Source of the DNA: Virgisporangium aurantiacum | GTDB lineage: Bacteria > Actinomycetota > Actinomycetes > Mycobacteriales > Micromonosporaceae | NCBI RefSeq assembly: GCF_016863635.1 | Contig: NZ_BOPG01000107.1 | Location: 1-63,860 of the forward strand | Reading direction: 5' to 3' | DNA: 63,860 bases | Shown: positions 50,232 to 57,884 of the stretch, piece by piece | How positions within the stretch are numbered: the stretch's first letter is position 1 | Layout: each line of letters opens with the position of its first letter | Notes under the pieces: model-generated | Seen by the model: only the letters and a program-made list of their open reading frames with translations | What the model was told of the DNA's origin: nothing | Databases searched by the model: none | Position numbers and translations under genes: made by a program

Positions 50232-51602
50232 ATGGTCTTCCACGACGAATACCAGACTGCCGTCGACCAACTCTGGGAGATGGCGATGTTCGCGGCTGAG
50301 GAGGAGTGGGTCGCCAGGTCCGCCTACGACCTCGACTATCCGGAGTGGGACACCTACATCGAAGGCATCTCCACGAGCCTCGAACGGGTGTTGCGGAGGC
50401 TGGACTTCGCCGCCGCCGACGGAGAGCCCGACGCGTTCGACCAGATGATCAAAACCTTCGGCCAGCCAACGGGAAACGTCTTTGCGGACAACCCACGATC
50501 GCCGGTGCGCGGCGACCCCACCGTATGGGGTCACGTAGCCGCCGCCGAGACCGACCTCAATCTCGTCCTCGCCAACCTCCCCGGCACCTGGCAGGGCGAC
50601 GCCGCGGGCGCCTTCCGGTCACTGATCGCCGGCGCCTTCCCGCCCACGGTGGCGGCGCAAGGCGCCATGATCTGCTTTCTCCGGGGATATCTGGAGGCCT
50701 ACCGCGACGTCATGAAGGAGACCCGCAGGACCACGATCAAGATCCTCAACGCGGCGAGGGACGCCTTCACGCCGCAGTCGGACAACATCGGGTCCTTCGC
50801 GTTCGTGCTGATCGGCGCGGCCGCGGTCGTGCTGGGCGCGGCCGCTACGGGTGGCCTGGCCGTGTTCGCCGCCGGTGTCGAAGCGGGCGCCGGCGTGCTC
50901 GCGTCCGGGCAGCAGGGCGCGGATCGCGACCGCGACGAGTCGGAGATCGTGATCGAGGGCCACCTCGTGGAGGAGATCATCGCGTCGATGGATCAGCGGA
51001 TCACCGAACTGATCGGCCATCTGGAGAACGAGGAGGCCGATATCGAGACGGCGATCGGCCTCGATCTGGACACCCTGGGCCCGGGTCGCCACAACATCGA
51101 GATGTTCCAGGCGGAGTTCAACCAGGACACGGACAACCCGCTCGACACCTACGCCGGGTTCGCACCGGGCGACCCCCACGATGTCCTGGCCGACTGCGAG
51201 GCGCTGTACCAGATCGGCTACGTCGACATGTCGTCGGCCGCCTGGCACTACGACGTGGCGGCCTTCCTACTCGGGCTGACCACCGACAACAACGAGGCCG
51301 ACGCGTTCGGGTCCTGGTTCACCAGCAGCGTCGGCCAGTGGAGGTCGTTGTGCACCGCGTTCACGTCGAGGTCGTTGAACCACACCCGCGACAAACTCAT
51401 CCGGTACGGCACCGACCTGTGTGAGATCGCCGCGCACTACGCGGAGACCGACGCGCGCAACGCCGAGCAGGTGCAGCAGATCTTCGACGACTACGTCGAC
51501 AGGCAGGCGGAGCTGGCCGACGAGAACATGGGCAACCGGCCCACGATGAACAGCCGCGCGGAGGCCGCGGCGGCAGGCCCGGCCCGCGCCGGCGCGTGGT
51601 GA
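50232..51602 (+). CDS. WXG-like (type VII secretion-associated) protein
   Basis: This 456-residue protein is mostly helical. A WxG-type turn (LANLPGTWQGDAAGAFRSLI) lies near residue 120 inside a long helical hairpin, as in WXG100/LXG proteins. One hydrophobic stretch follows (FVLIGAAAVVLGAAATGGLA, about residues 195-225), then a second helical region rich in acidic residues. No toxin tip is apparent, and no ESX secretion genes are nearby. A TACCCT box (50220-50225) lies seven bases before the ATG, so the mRNA is probably leaderless. The WXG assignment is moderate. Confidence 0.65.
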   Translation: MVFHDEYQTAVDQLWEMAMFAAEEEWVARSAYDLDYPEWDTYIEGISTSLERVLRRLDFAAADGEPDAFDQMIKTFGQPTGNVFADNPRSPVRGDPTVWGHVAAAETDLNLVLANLPGTWQGDAAGAFRSLIAGAFPPTVAAQGAMICFLRGYLEAYRDVMKETRRTTIKILNAARDAFTPQSDNIGSFAFVLIGAAAVVLGAAATGGLAVFAAGVEAGAGVLASGQQGADRDRDESEIVIEGHLVEEIIASMDQRITELIGHLENEEADIETAIGLDLDTLGPGRHNIEMFQAEFNQDTDNPLDTYAGFAPGDPHDVLADCEALYQIGYVDMSSAAWHYDVAAFLLGLTTDNNEADAFGSWFTSSVGQWRSLCTAFTSRSLNHTRDKLIRYGTDLCEIAAHYAETDARNAEQVQQIFDDYVDRQAELADENMGNRPTMNSRAEAAAAGPARAGAW

Positions 51603-51745
51603 TCCAGCGGAGACGCCAGTGACGTCGCGCCTGCCGGTCGGTCGTCCTTTCGCCGTTGTTGTGCGATAAGCCACGTTGCCGGTCGTTTGCGCGTCATCGC
51701 AAAAGGCCAACGAAAAGGCCAATCGAACCTGCTCGACAACCCGCC

Positions 51746-51773
51746 TTGATCGACCACCGCGAATGGCTATCAT
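51746..51773 (+). promoter_or_regulatory. Sigma-70-like promoter
   Basis: TTGATC (51746-51751), a 16-bp spacer and TATCAT (51768-51773) lie about 29 bp before the small secreted-protein gene. A tandem pair of AAAAGGCCAA units occurs just upstream (near 51703-51722). Confidence 0.5.
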
Positions 51774-51801
51774 CTGCCGAACCGACGATCGGAGGCGTGT
51801 G

Positions 51802-52248
51802 ATGCGCCGAATCGCAACTCTCTTCATCACCGCGTTGCTGCTGCTGACACCGGCCGGCGCCGCCACCGCGGACCCGGCTACGACCGCGACCGTGACCGCG
51901 ACCGGTTTGACGGTCACCGCACGGTGGGCACTGCTGGCCGACGACCCGACCGCGGTCGTGCTCGTCGGGCAGTACTCGTGTGGCCCGTTCACCGGTGGTG
52001 TGCCGGATCGGGGCGTCATCGACATGGGCCTGACGCAGGTCGTCAACGGCGTCGAGGTGCGGGGCATCGGCTACCTCACGCCCACCGTGTGCGACGGCAC
52101 CGGGCAGTGGTACGCCGTGGAGCTGACCGCCGTCGGCGGCGCGACGTTCCGCCGGGCCGCCGCCAGGTGGAGCGCGTCGGGGTACGTCGAAGGCGACAGC
52201 GGCATGCAGAACGTGTCCGTCCCACCGACCCGGATCGTGATCCGGTAG
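51802..52248 (+). CDS. Small secreted protein, unknown function
   Basis: This 148-residue protein has a signal peptide (RRIATLFITALLLLTPAGAA, cleaved before DPA). The mature part is a beta-rich domain (ATVTATGLTVTARWALLADD, VVLVGQYSCGPFTGGV, TPTVCDGTGQWYAVEL) with two Cys that probably form one disulfide. It resembles uncharacterised immunoglobulin-like secreted proteins of actinomycetes. GGAGG lies six bases before the ATG. Confidence 0.75.
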   Translation: MRRIATLFITALLLLTPAGAATADPATTATVTATGLTVTARWALLADDPTAVVLVGQYSCGPFTGGVPDRGVIDMGLTQVVNGVEVRGIGYLTPTVCDGTGQWYAVELTAVGGATFRRAAARWSASGYVEGDSGMQNVSVPPTRIVIR

Positions 52249-52284
52249 CGAGACAGCGTCGTCAGTTCCGCGGTTCGCGCGCCG

Positions 52285-53484
52285 TCATCGGCAGTCGCGG
52301 GTCTCACAGGCGACGAGCGTCAGCGTGTCGCGGGCCAGCCAGGCGACGACAGGGGTGCCGGCGGCACCGACCGCCACGGTGAGCGTGCTCCCGCTGTACG
52401 GGGTGCGCAGGCCGACGAGGACCGACGACGATTCGCGGCAGGCCTCGTCGGCGCAGGTGTGCAGCCGCAGGTCGGCACTCGCATCGGTGGTGACGACGAG
52501 CGGCCGGCCGGCGGCGTCGACGGTGAAGGCCGAGGCGGTGGCACCCCACCCGTGATCCTGCGGCAGGGCGACCACCGACGCGGTGGCGCAGGCCGGATCG
52601 TCACAGGTCATCAGCGTGCGGCCGGAGAGCACCGCGATCCGGCCGCTGGGCAGGACACGCACCGACGGGCGCGGGAGCGGATCCATCCCGGTGACCGTGA
52701 CCGCGCGGGGCGCGGAGGAGCACGCGCGATCCGGGCACAGCAGCAGCGTGGTCCGGTCAGGGCTCTCGTGGAAGGCCACCACCGGGCGCCCGACGTGGAC
52801 GGCGAGGGTGAAGTGGGTGGGCCGGACTCCCGGCATGGGCGCGACCTGGTGGCTGGTCCACCCGGCCTGGCAGGAGGCGATCGGACACCGGGCGAGCGAG
52901 ACGTCGCGGTGCTCCGGCGGTGACCCGTCGGGCGACGACCGGGTGTGCAGCATCAGCAGGTCGGCGCCGACCGCCGCGACGGCGAGGAGGGTGCGCCCCG
53001 CGAGCGTCGCCGGGACCGATCCGGCCTGGTCGCAGCCGCCGGGAACGCACCGGGCCAGGTCGATGACCGACGGGTCGTCCCCGCTGCGGGCCAGGGCGTA
53101 GCGGACGGTGCCGTCGTCCTCGGCGCTCAATGGCTGTCCGGCGGGCATCGGCGCGGGCCGGGCGGCGAACGGGCACGGCGGACCGGCGCACCACCACGCC
53201 GCGGCCCCGACCCCTTCGTTTATCGCCGGCGCCTTGGTGGAGGCGCCGGCGGCGTAGGTGGCGACGACCTGGACGCCGTCCGCCGCCGGGAGGACCCGCA
53301 GGCTGGTGGCCAGGATCGACCGGACGGTGGCCTGCGCCACCCGGGCGGGCAGGTCCGGCGCCGTCCCGGGCGTCCGGGTCGTCGACGGGGTCGGCACCGA
53401 GGACAGGTCACCAGCCGGACCGGCCGGGTCGCAGGCCGACACGAGCGCCAACACGGCGCAGACAGCCATCGATCTCCCCCGCAT
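52285..53484 (-). CDS. Lipoprotein with seven CX4C repeat units (probable beta-propeller)
   Basis: This is a 399-residue protein. The signal peptide ends in the lipobox LVSAC (Cys18), so it is membrane-anchored by lipid. The mature protein has seven CX4C pairs spaced along the chain: CAGPPC, CVPGGC, CPIASC, CPDRAC, CDDPAC, CADEAC and CETRDC. Each follows a hydrophobic strand of the form LxLxxC. The intervening segments have propeller-like strands (RPVVAFHESPDRTTLLL, RIAVLSGRTLMT, GTPVVAWLARDTLTLV). I infer a seven-bladed propeller with one disulfide-closed hairpin per blade. The function is unknown, and a receptor or adhesion role is possible. Confidence 0.75.
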   Translation of the reverse strand: MRGRSMAVCAVLALVSACDPAGPAGDLSSVPTPSTTRTPGTAPDLPARVAQATVRSILATSLRVLPAADGVQVVATYAAGASTKAPAINEGVGAAAWWCAGPPCPFAARPAPMPAGQPLSAEDDGTVRYALARSGDDPSVIDLARCVPGGCDQAGSVPATLAGRTLLAVAAVGADLLMLHTRSSPDGSPPEHRDVSLARCPIASCQAGWTSHQVAPMPGVRPTHFTLAVHVGRPVVAFHESPDRTTLLLCPDRACSSAPRAVTVTGMDPLPRPSVRVLPSGRIAVLSGRTLMTCDDPACATASVVALPQDHGWGATASAFTVDAAGRPLVVTTDASADLRLHTCADEACRESSSVLVGLRTPYSGSTLTVAVGAAGTPVVAWLARDTLTLVACETRDCR

Positions 53485-53508
53485 CGGTCGACCCTATCCC
53501 TGGCTTTC

Positions 53509-54555
53509 TCAGTGCGGGCCGCACGTCCGACGGATGATCGGCTCCGTCGGGAGCACGTCGTGCCGCGGGGTGATGCGGACGCCACTGATCAGCTCGTCGA
53601 GCGCGGCGGCGGCCTTCGCTCCGAGGTCCCGCATGGGTTGACGCACGGTGGTCAGCCCGGTGTGGCGAGCGGCCATCACGTCGTCCCACCCGGTGACCGC
53701 GACATCGGCCGGCACGCGCAGCCCGACCTCGGCGGCGGCCTGCAACGCGCCGAGCGCGACCTCGTCGTTGGCGCAGACCAGCGCGTCCGGTCGCTCACTC
53801 TTCAAAAGCTCGTGGACGGCGTACCGCCCGGCCTCGTCGGTCAGCGCGCACCGAAGCGGGGCGCGGCACGGCAGCCCATGTGCTCTCAGCCCGGCCCGCA
53901 GCCCGGCGTAGCGTTCGCGGACGTCGGGCGCCCGGGCCGGGTCGCCGACGAACCGCAGCGCGCGGTGGCCGTGGCTGATCAGGTGCTCCGCCAGGGCCTT
54001 GGCGCTGCGGCGGTTCTCGGTGTTCAGCGTGTCGGCGGTGCCGACCGCGGGCCGGGCGAGGAGCACCGTGGGCAGCCGGGCGGCGAGGACGGCCGCGATC
54101 GTGGTGTCGTCGACGTCGTGGCCGAGGATCACGAGGCCGTCGACCCGCGAGGCGAACCCGAGCACGGTGGCACCGATGTCGTCGCGCCCCCGGGTCGAGC
54201 AGATCAGCACGCTGCGGCCGAGGCGTGACGCGGTCTCCTCGTATCCGATGACGACTTCGGCGTAGTACGGCCCGGACAGGTCGGGGAACACGATCCCGTT
54301 GGCGGCATGCTTGCCCCGGGCCAGCGAAACCCCGAGCTGGCTGGGCCGGAACCCGAGTTCCCGCACGGCCCGCTCGACCTTCTCCCGGCTACGCCGCGAG
54401 ACGGGCCCCGACCCGCGCAACGCCCGGCTGACGGTGGCGATTCCGACGCCCGCACGCGCGGCGACCTGATAAATGGTCACCCCACTCTCGGCCGGCAACT
54501 CCGAACCTCCCGGTACGCCAGTCGGCGGCCGAGCGCCCGATCGCGGCTCGTCCAT
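53509..54555 (-). CDS. LacI family transcriptional regulator
   Basis: This is a 348-residue protein. The HTH and hinge are VTIYQVAARAGVGIATVSRA and LRGSGPVSRRSREKVERAV. The periplasmic-binding-protein-like core includes IVFPDLSGPYYAEVVIGYEE, GLVILGHDVDD, HRALRFVGDPA, PDALVCANDEVALGALQAA and VAVTGWDDVMAARHTGLTTV. A 22-residue N-terminal extension precedes the HTH. LacI proteins usually bind sugars and repress neighbouring genes. It is divergent from a secreted lectin-like gene, with a perfect 16-bp palindrome in between, which is its likely operator. Confidence 0.92.
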   Translation of the reverse strand: MDEPRSGARPPTGVPGGSELPAESGVTIYQVAARAGVGIATVSRALRGSGPVSRRSREKVERAVRELGFRPSQLGVSLARGKHAANGIVFPDLSGPYYAEVVIGYEETASRLGRSVLICSTRGRDDIGATVLGFASRVDGLVILGHDVDDTTIAAVLAARLPTVLLARPAVGTADTLNTENRRSAKALAEHLISHGHRALRFVGDPARAPDVRERYAGLRAGLRAHGLPCRAPLRCALTDEAGRYAVHELLKSERPDALVCANDEVALGALQAAAEVGLRVPADVAVTGWDDVMAARHTGLTTVRQPMRDLGAKAAAALDELISGVRITPRHDVLPTEPIIRRTCGPH

Positions 54556-54673
54556 GTCGCAACATCCTCACACGCGCAAATCGAGGGGCCGCCGCCCTTT
54601 CGCGCCATTCGTAAATACGACCCCGACATTGATACCTCTCACTGGGTTCCCGGGACCCGTCACCGCTCGTAAT

Positions 54674-54689
54674 GTGGAAGCGCTTCCAC
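54674..54689. promoter_or_regulatory. Perfect 16-bp palindrome, probable LacI operator
   Basis: GTGGAAGC-GCTTCCAC is perfectly symmetric around a central CG and resembles actinomycete CelR/CebR-type LacI operators (TGGGAGCGCTCCCA). A TAATGT box (54670-54675) overlaps its left edge, so bound repressor would block the promoter of the secreted-protein gene at 54789. The neighbouring lacI gene, starting at 54555 on the other strand, is the obvious candidate binder. Confidence 0.75.
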
Positions 54690-54788
54690 TTTCCCGATCG
54701 TCCCGGTAAGCGTCGATTGTCAGAGCACTCGTCCGGCGACGACCGGCGGTGGAACGCGCCCTCACCCCCGCTATCGAAAGGCGGACCC

Positions 54789-56012
54789 ATGCGACTCAGA
54801 CCCCTGGTAGCAGCCGGCCTCGCCGCTGCCAGCCTCTCCGCTGCCAGCCTCGCCGCTGTCGCGCTCGCCTCACCGGCCCTCGCCGTCACCACGCCCACGA
54901 TCGGCCAGCCGTGCGACCGGGAAGACCTCGGCCGCCGCGCCGGTGTCGCCGACACCGCCGAGGTGATCCCGACGGTCACCCACTTCAAGGCGTACTACGT
55001 CACCGAGGGCACCACAGGATTCCAGAACATCGCACTGACGCACACCGAGACGATCACGGTGACGATCACCAACAACGCCTCGATCACCGCCACGTTCGGC
55101 TTCGGCGCCCTCGGCTCGGTGGGGGCCACGGTCGGATTCTCGGTGGCGAGGGCCACCGGAACCACCGACACGGCGGTCCGTACGGTCCAGTGGAACCTCA
55201 ACCAGCCCGGCTACTACGGCATCTACTCGGGAACGCACAAGGTGCGCGGCACGATGAGCTCGATCAACTGCACGCGGATGCAGCGCTCCGACGGCACCTG
55301 GGCGCTGCAATGGGTGCGCCGGCCGGGCGGCGAATACACCACCTGGGGACGTGACGAGGAGGGCGTCGTCCGCTGCGAGGAGACGGTTCCGGCGAACAGC
55401 CTCCGCCGTGCCGCGCAACGCGAACTGGGCTGCGACGGCGAAGCCGCGCGGCAGCAGGCGATCGCCGGGCACAAGGCCGAGAACGCGCGCAGCGCTTCGG
55501 TCCGAAGTGGACAGTCCACTGTGGACGAACCCAGTGCCACCGCCGATGTCCCCGCCGGCTACACCTGCGACGCCACCTACTACCGGATCACCGCGAACAA
55601 CGGCCTCGTCATGGACATCTATGACGACGACGAGGACTCCCCGGTCCGCTGGAACTCGTGGGACGACGACCACATCGGACAATACTGGCAGGTCTGCACC
55701 GGCCCGGACACCGACGGCGTCGCACCCGTGGTGCTGGTGAACCGGTGGACGGGCACCTGCGCCCAGCCGCAACGCCGCTCGACCGTCGTCGAAGGCACCG
55801 AGATCCGTCACTACGCCTGCGAGGCGACGCCGAAGGCACAGAAACTCTTCCTCTACCGCGACGTACCCGGTTCGACCTTCGCCGGCATCCAGGCCGCCGA
55901 GAGGGGCGCGATGCTCGGTTCGGAAATCCTCGAGCAGGACGAGCCGGTCCGCCAGTACGAAGCCGGCATGCCCGACGGCTCCGGCACCTTCGAACTGATC
56001 CCCATCCAGTAA
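54789..56012 (+). CDS. Secreted protein: aerolysin-like N-terminal region and ricin-like lectin domain
   Basis: This is a 407-residue protein. The signal peptide (AAGLAAASLSAASLAAVALA) ends near ALA. Residues 50-165 are a long beta region with alternating Thr/Ser and hydrophobic residues (TETITVTITNNASITATFGF, GALGSVGATVGFSVARATGT), like the insertion hairpin of aerolysin-type pore-formers. A Cys-bounded segment follows. Residues 270-407 resemble a beta-trefoil/ricin-type lectin (YRITANNGLVMDIYDDDEDS, HIGQYWQV, VLVNRWTGTCAQP). The pore-forming idea is inference from pattern. Control by the adjacent LacI through the palindrome at 54674 is likely, tying it to a sugar signal. Confidence 0.7.
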   Translation: MRLRPLVAAGLAAASLSAASLAAVALASPALAVTTPTIGQPCDREDLGRRAGVADTAEVIPTVTHFKAYYVTEGTTGFQNIALTHTETITVTITNNASITATFGFGALGSVGATVGFSVARATGTTDTAVRTVQWNLNQPGYYGIYSGTHKVRGTMSSINCTRMQRSDGTWALQWVRRPGGEYTTWGRDEEGVVRCEETVPANSLRRAAQRELGCDGEAARQQAIAGHKAENARSASVRSGQSTVDEPSATADVPAGYTCDATYYRITANNGLVMDIYDDDEDSPVRWNSWDDDHIGQYWQVCTGPDTDGVAPVVLVNRWTGTCAQPQRRSTVVEGTEIRHYACEATPKAQKLFLYRDVPGSTFAGIQAAERGAMLGSEILEQDEPVRQYEAGMPDGSGTFELIPIQ

Positions 56013-56040
56013 CCGGAAAGCAGGAAGCCGGCGGAGAAGT

Positions 56041-56058
56041 CCGGTTCGGGCGAACCGG
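56041..56058. other. 18-bp palindrome between the lectin-like and sirtuin genes
   Basis: CCGGTTCG-GG-CGAACCGG has a perfect eight-bp stem with a two-base centre, 29 bases after the lectin-like stop and 34 bases before the sirtuin ATG. It may be the terminator of the first gene or an operator for the second. There is no T tract. Confidence 0.45.
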
Positions 56059-56091
56059 AAGGTGTTGCCGTGCGATGGCAGCATTGTCGGG

Positions 56092-56898
56092 ATGGACACC
56101 GATCTGCAACAGGCAGCCGGCCTTCTCCGCACGGCCCGGCGCGTGGTCGTCTTCACCGGAGCGGGGATCTCTGCCGAGAGCGGTGTACCGACGTTCCGCG
56201 ACGACCTCACCGGTCTGTGGTCGCGTTTCAACGCCGAGCATCTCGCCACCCCGGAGGCGTTCCACGCCGACCCCGACCTGGTCTGGGGCTGGTACGAGTG
56301 GCGACGGTCGCGGGTGCGCCATGCCGAACCCAATCCCGGGCACCTGGCCGTCACCGCGATCACCCGCCGGGTTCCGGGCGCCGTCGTCGTCACCCAGAAC
56401 GTCGACGACCTGCATGAGCGGGCCGGGTCGCCGGAGGTGACGCACCTGCACGGCAGCCTGTTCGCACCGCGGTGCGTCGGGGACGGCGCCCATCCCGCCA
56501 CGTTCCCGGACGCGACGCAGAATGTGGCGCACGACGAGTCGCCGAGCGGGGAACCGGCGGACGGGCGCCGCATCCCGCCGCCATTGTGCGTGTCGTGCGG
56601 CGCGCTCGTGCGTCCCGGCGTGGTCTGGTTCGGAGAGGAACTGCCCGGGTCGGCACTGACCACCGCGGCCGAGTCCGCCGCCGCCAGCGACCTGTTCCTC
56701 ACCGTCGGCACGTCCGGCATGGTCTATCCCGCCGCGGAGATCCCCCGGATCGCCGTGCGGGCGGGCGCCGCCGTGATCCAGGTCAATCCCCAGCCGACCC
56801 AGCTCGACCTGTTCTGCACCATCAACCTGCTCGGTACCGCCGCACACGTACTCCCCGCCATCGTCGCGGCGGCGTGGCCTCCCTCGACCCGAGGCTAA
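56092..56898 (+). CDS. NAD-dependent protein deacylase, SIRT5-like sirtuin
   Basis: This 268-residue Sir2 family enzyme removes acyl groups from lysines using NAD. The NAD motif VVFTGAGISAESGVPTFRDD, the catalytic region VVTQNVDDLHERAG, LHGSLF (catalytic His) and VVWFGEELPGS are intact. The Tyr-x-x-Arg pair (WYEWRR) marks the class III/SIRT5 type that prefers succinyl or malonyl lysine. The zinc site is unusual: the second pair is CVSC (PPLCVSCGAL), but the first reads Cys-Val-Gly-Asp (PRCVGDGAH), so Asp replaces one zinc Cys. The ATG at 56092 was chosen by family length. Confidence 0.92.
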   Translation: MDTDLQQAAGLLRTARRVVVFTGAGISAESGVPTFRDDLTGLWSRFNAEHLATPEAFHADPDLVWGWYEWRRSRVRHAEPNPGHLAVTAITRRVPGAVVVTQNVDDLHERAGSPEVTHLHGSLFAPRCVGDGAHPATFPDATQNVAHDESPSGEPADGRRIPPPLCVSCGALVRPGVVWFGEELPGSALTTAAESAAASDLFLTVGTSGMVYPAAEIPRIAVRAGAAVIQVNPQPTQLDLFCTINLLGTAAHVLPAIVAAAWPPSTRG

Positions 56899-56968
56899 GG
56901 CCCCGGGAGCCGGCGCATGGGCGATCTTCCGATGCGGTGATCGACGGCTTAGCACCACCGTTGATCTC

Positions 56969-57868
56969 ATGAGCATCAGGGGAAGACCACACAGGGGTAC
57001 CAGAGTGCGAGGCACGGCCATGGCGGTGATCGTGGCCGTGATCGTGGCGGCGATTCTCGTCGCCGGCACCGTCCGGCCCGCGGGTGCCGACGGCGACGAA
57101 GGCAACGCGGGCAGGCTGACCATAAGGACGACCGTTGCCCTCGAGGCCAGATTGCCGGTCATGCAGGTGATCGAGATCGCCGGGTTCGTGCTCGAGGTCA
57201 TCGGTGCGTTCCGGACCTCCGGCGAGGCCGTCATCCAGGAGGTGGACAGCGAGCGGGTGACCGATGCCAGAGGAAAACTGAGGAACATCGGAAGCCGGAC
57301 GGTCGACATGCGCGACCCCAGCTCGACGGTGCGGTACCTGTATCTGCGCGACGCCCGGGACGCGGCGAGCTACGCACACACGGAGATCGAGCGGCCGGCG
57401 ACAGTCGACCAGAAGCAGATCGACCACCTGACGCGGATCTCGATGGCGGCCTACGACCTGACCCTGGCCGCCACGAGCAGCTACCACCGGGCGGACCTCG
57501 ACGCGCTCCACGAGTCGCTGGGCCACACCCTGGACGATTTTCTGGACATGCTCGACTCGGCCACGACGAAGCTGATGGCCACGACCAGTTGCCGGCAGGC
57601 CGACGTCGGGCCATCGCCGGGGGTTTCCGCGGAGTGGGCGGTCATCTGCCACTCGTACAACGCGGAGGACGCGTGGGCGGAACGGACCACCACGGCCGGC
57701 GAGCGCCAGATCAAGCGCGGGTTCGGCGCGGAGTGGGAGCCCGGATCGATGCCGAGCAACTGGGACGACATCAAGAAGATGGCCCTGCGGGACACCGTTC
57801 TGTACGACGCGTACCAGGCCCAGATCAACCTGCTGGCCACGAAGGCGAAGCTCCAGCGGCAACCGTAG
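56969..57868 (+). CDS. Secreted helical protein, first gene of a two-gene operon
   Basis: This is a 299-residue protein. After a basic start, a signal/anchor helix (MAVIVAVIVAAILVAGTVRP) ends near GADG. The mature protein is largely helical and acidic, with motifs TVALEARLPVMQVIEIAGFV, DPSSTVRYLYLRDARDAASY and DHLTRISMAAYDLTLAAT. Two Cys (TTSCRQAD, VICHSYNA) may pair. No family is recognised. It lies 16 bp before the propeller-repeat gene, whose N-terminus is also helical, so they may act together outside the cell. Confidence 0.7.
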   Translation: MSIRGRPHRGTRVRGTAMAVIVAVIVAAILVAGTVRPAGADGDEGNAGRLTIRTTVALEARLPVMQVIEIAGFVLEVIGAFRTSGEAVIQEVDSERVTDARGKLRNIGSRTVDMRDPSSTVRYLYLRDARDAASYAHTEIERPATVDQKQIDHLTRISMAAYDLTLAATSSYHRADLDALHESLGHTLDDFLDMLDSATTKLMATTSCRQADVGPSPGVSAEWAVICHSYNAEDAWAERTTTAGERQIKRGFGAEWEPGSMPSNWDDIKKMALRDTVLYDAYQAQINLLATKAKLQRQP

Positions 57869-57884
57869 CGAAGGAATGTGGAGA

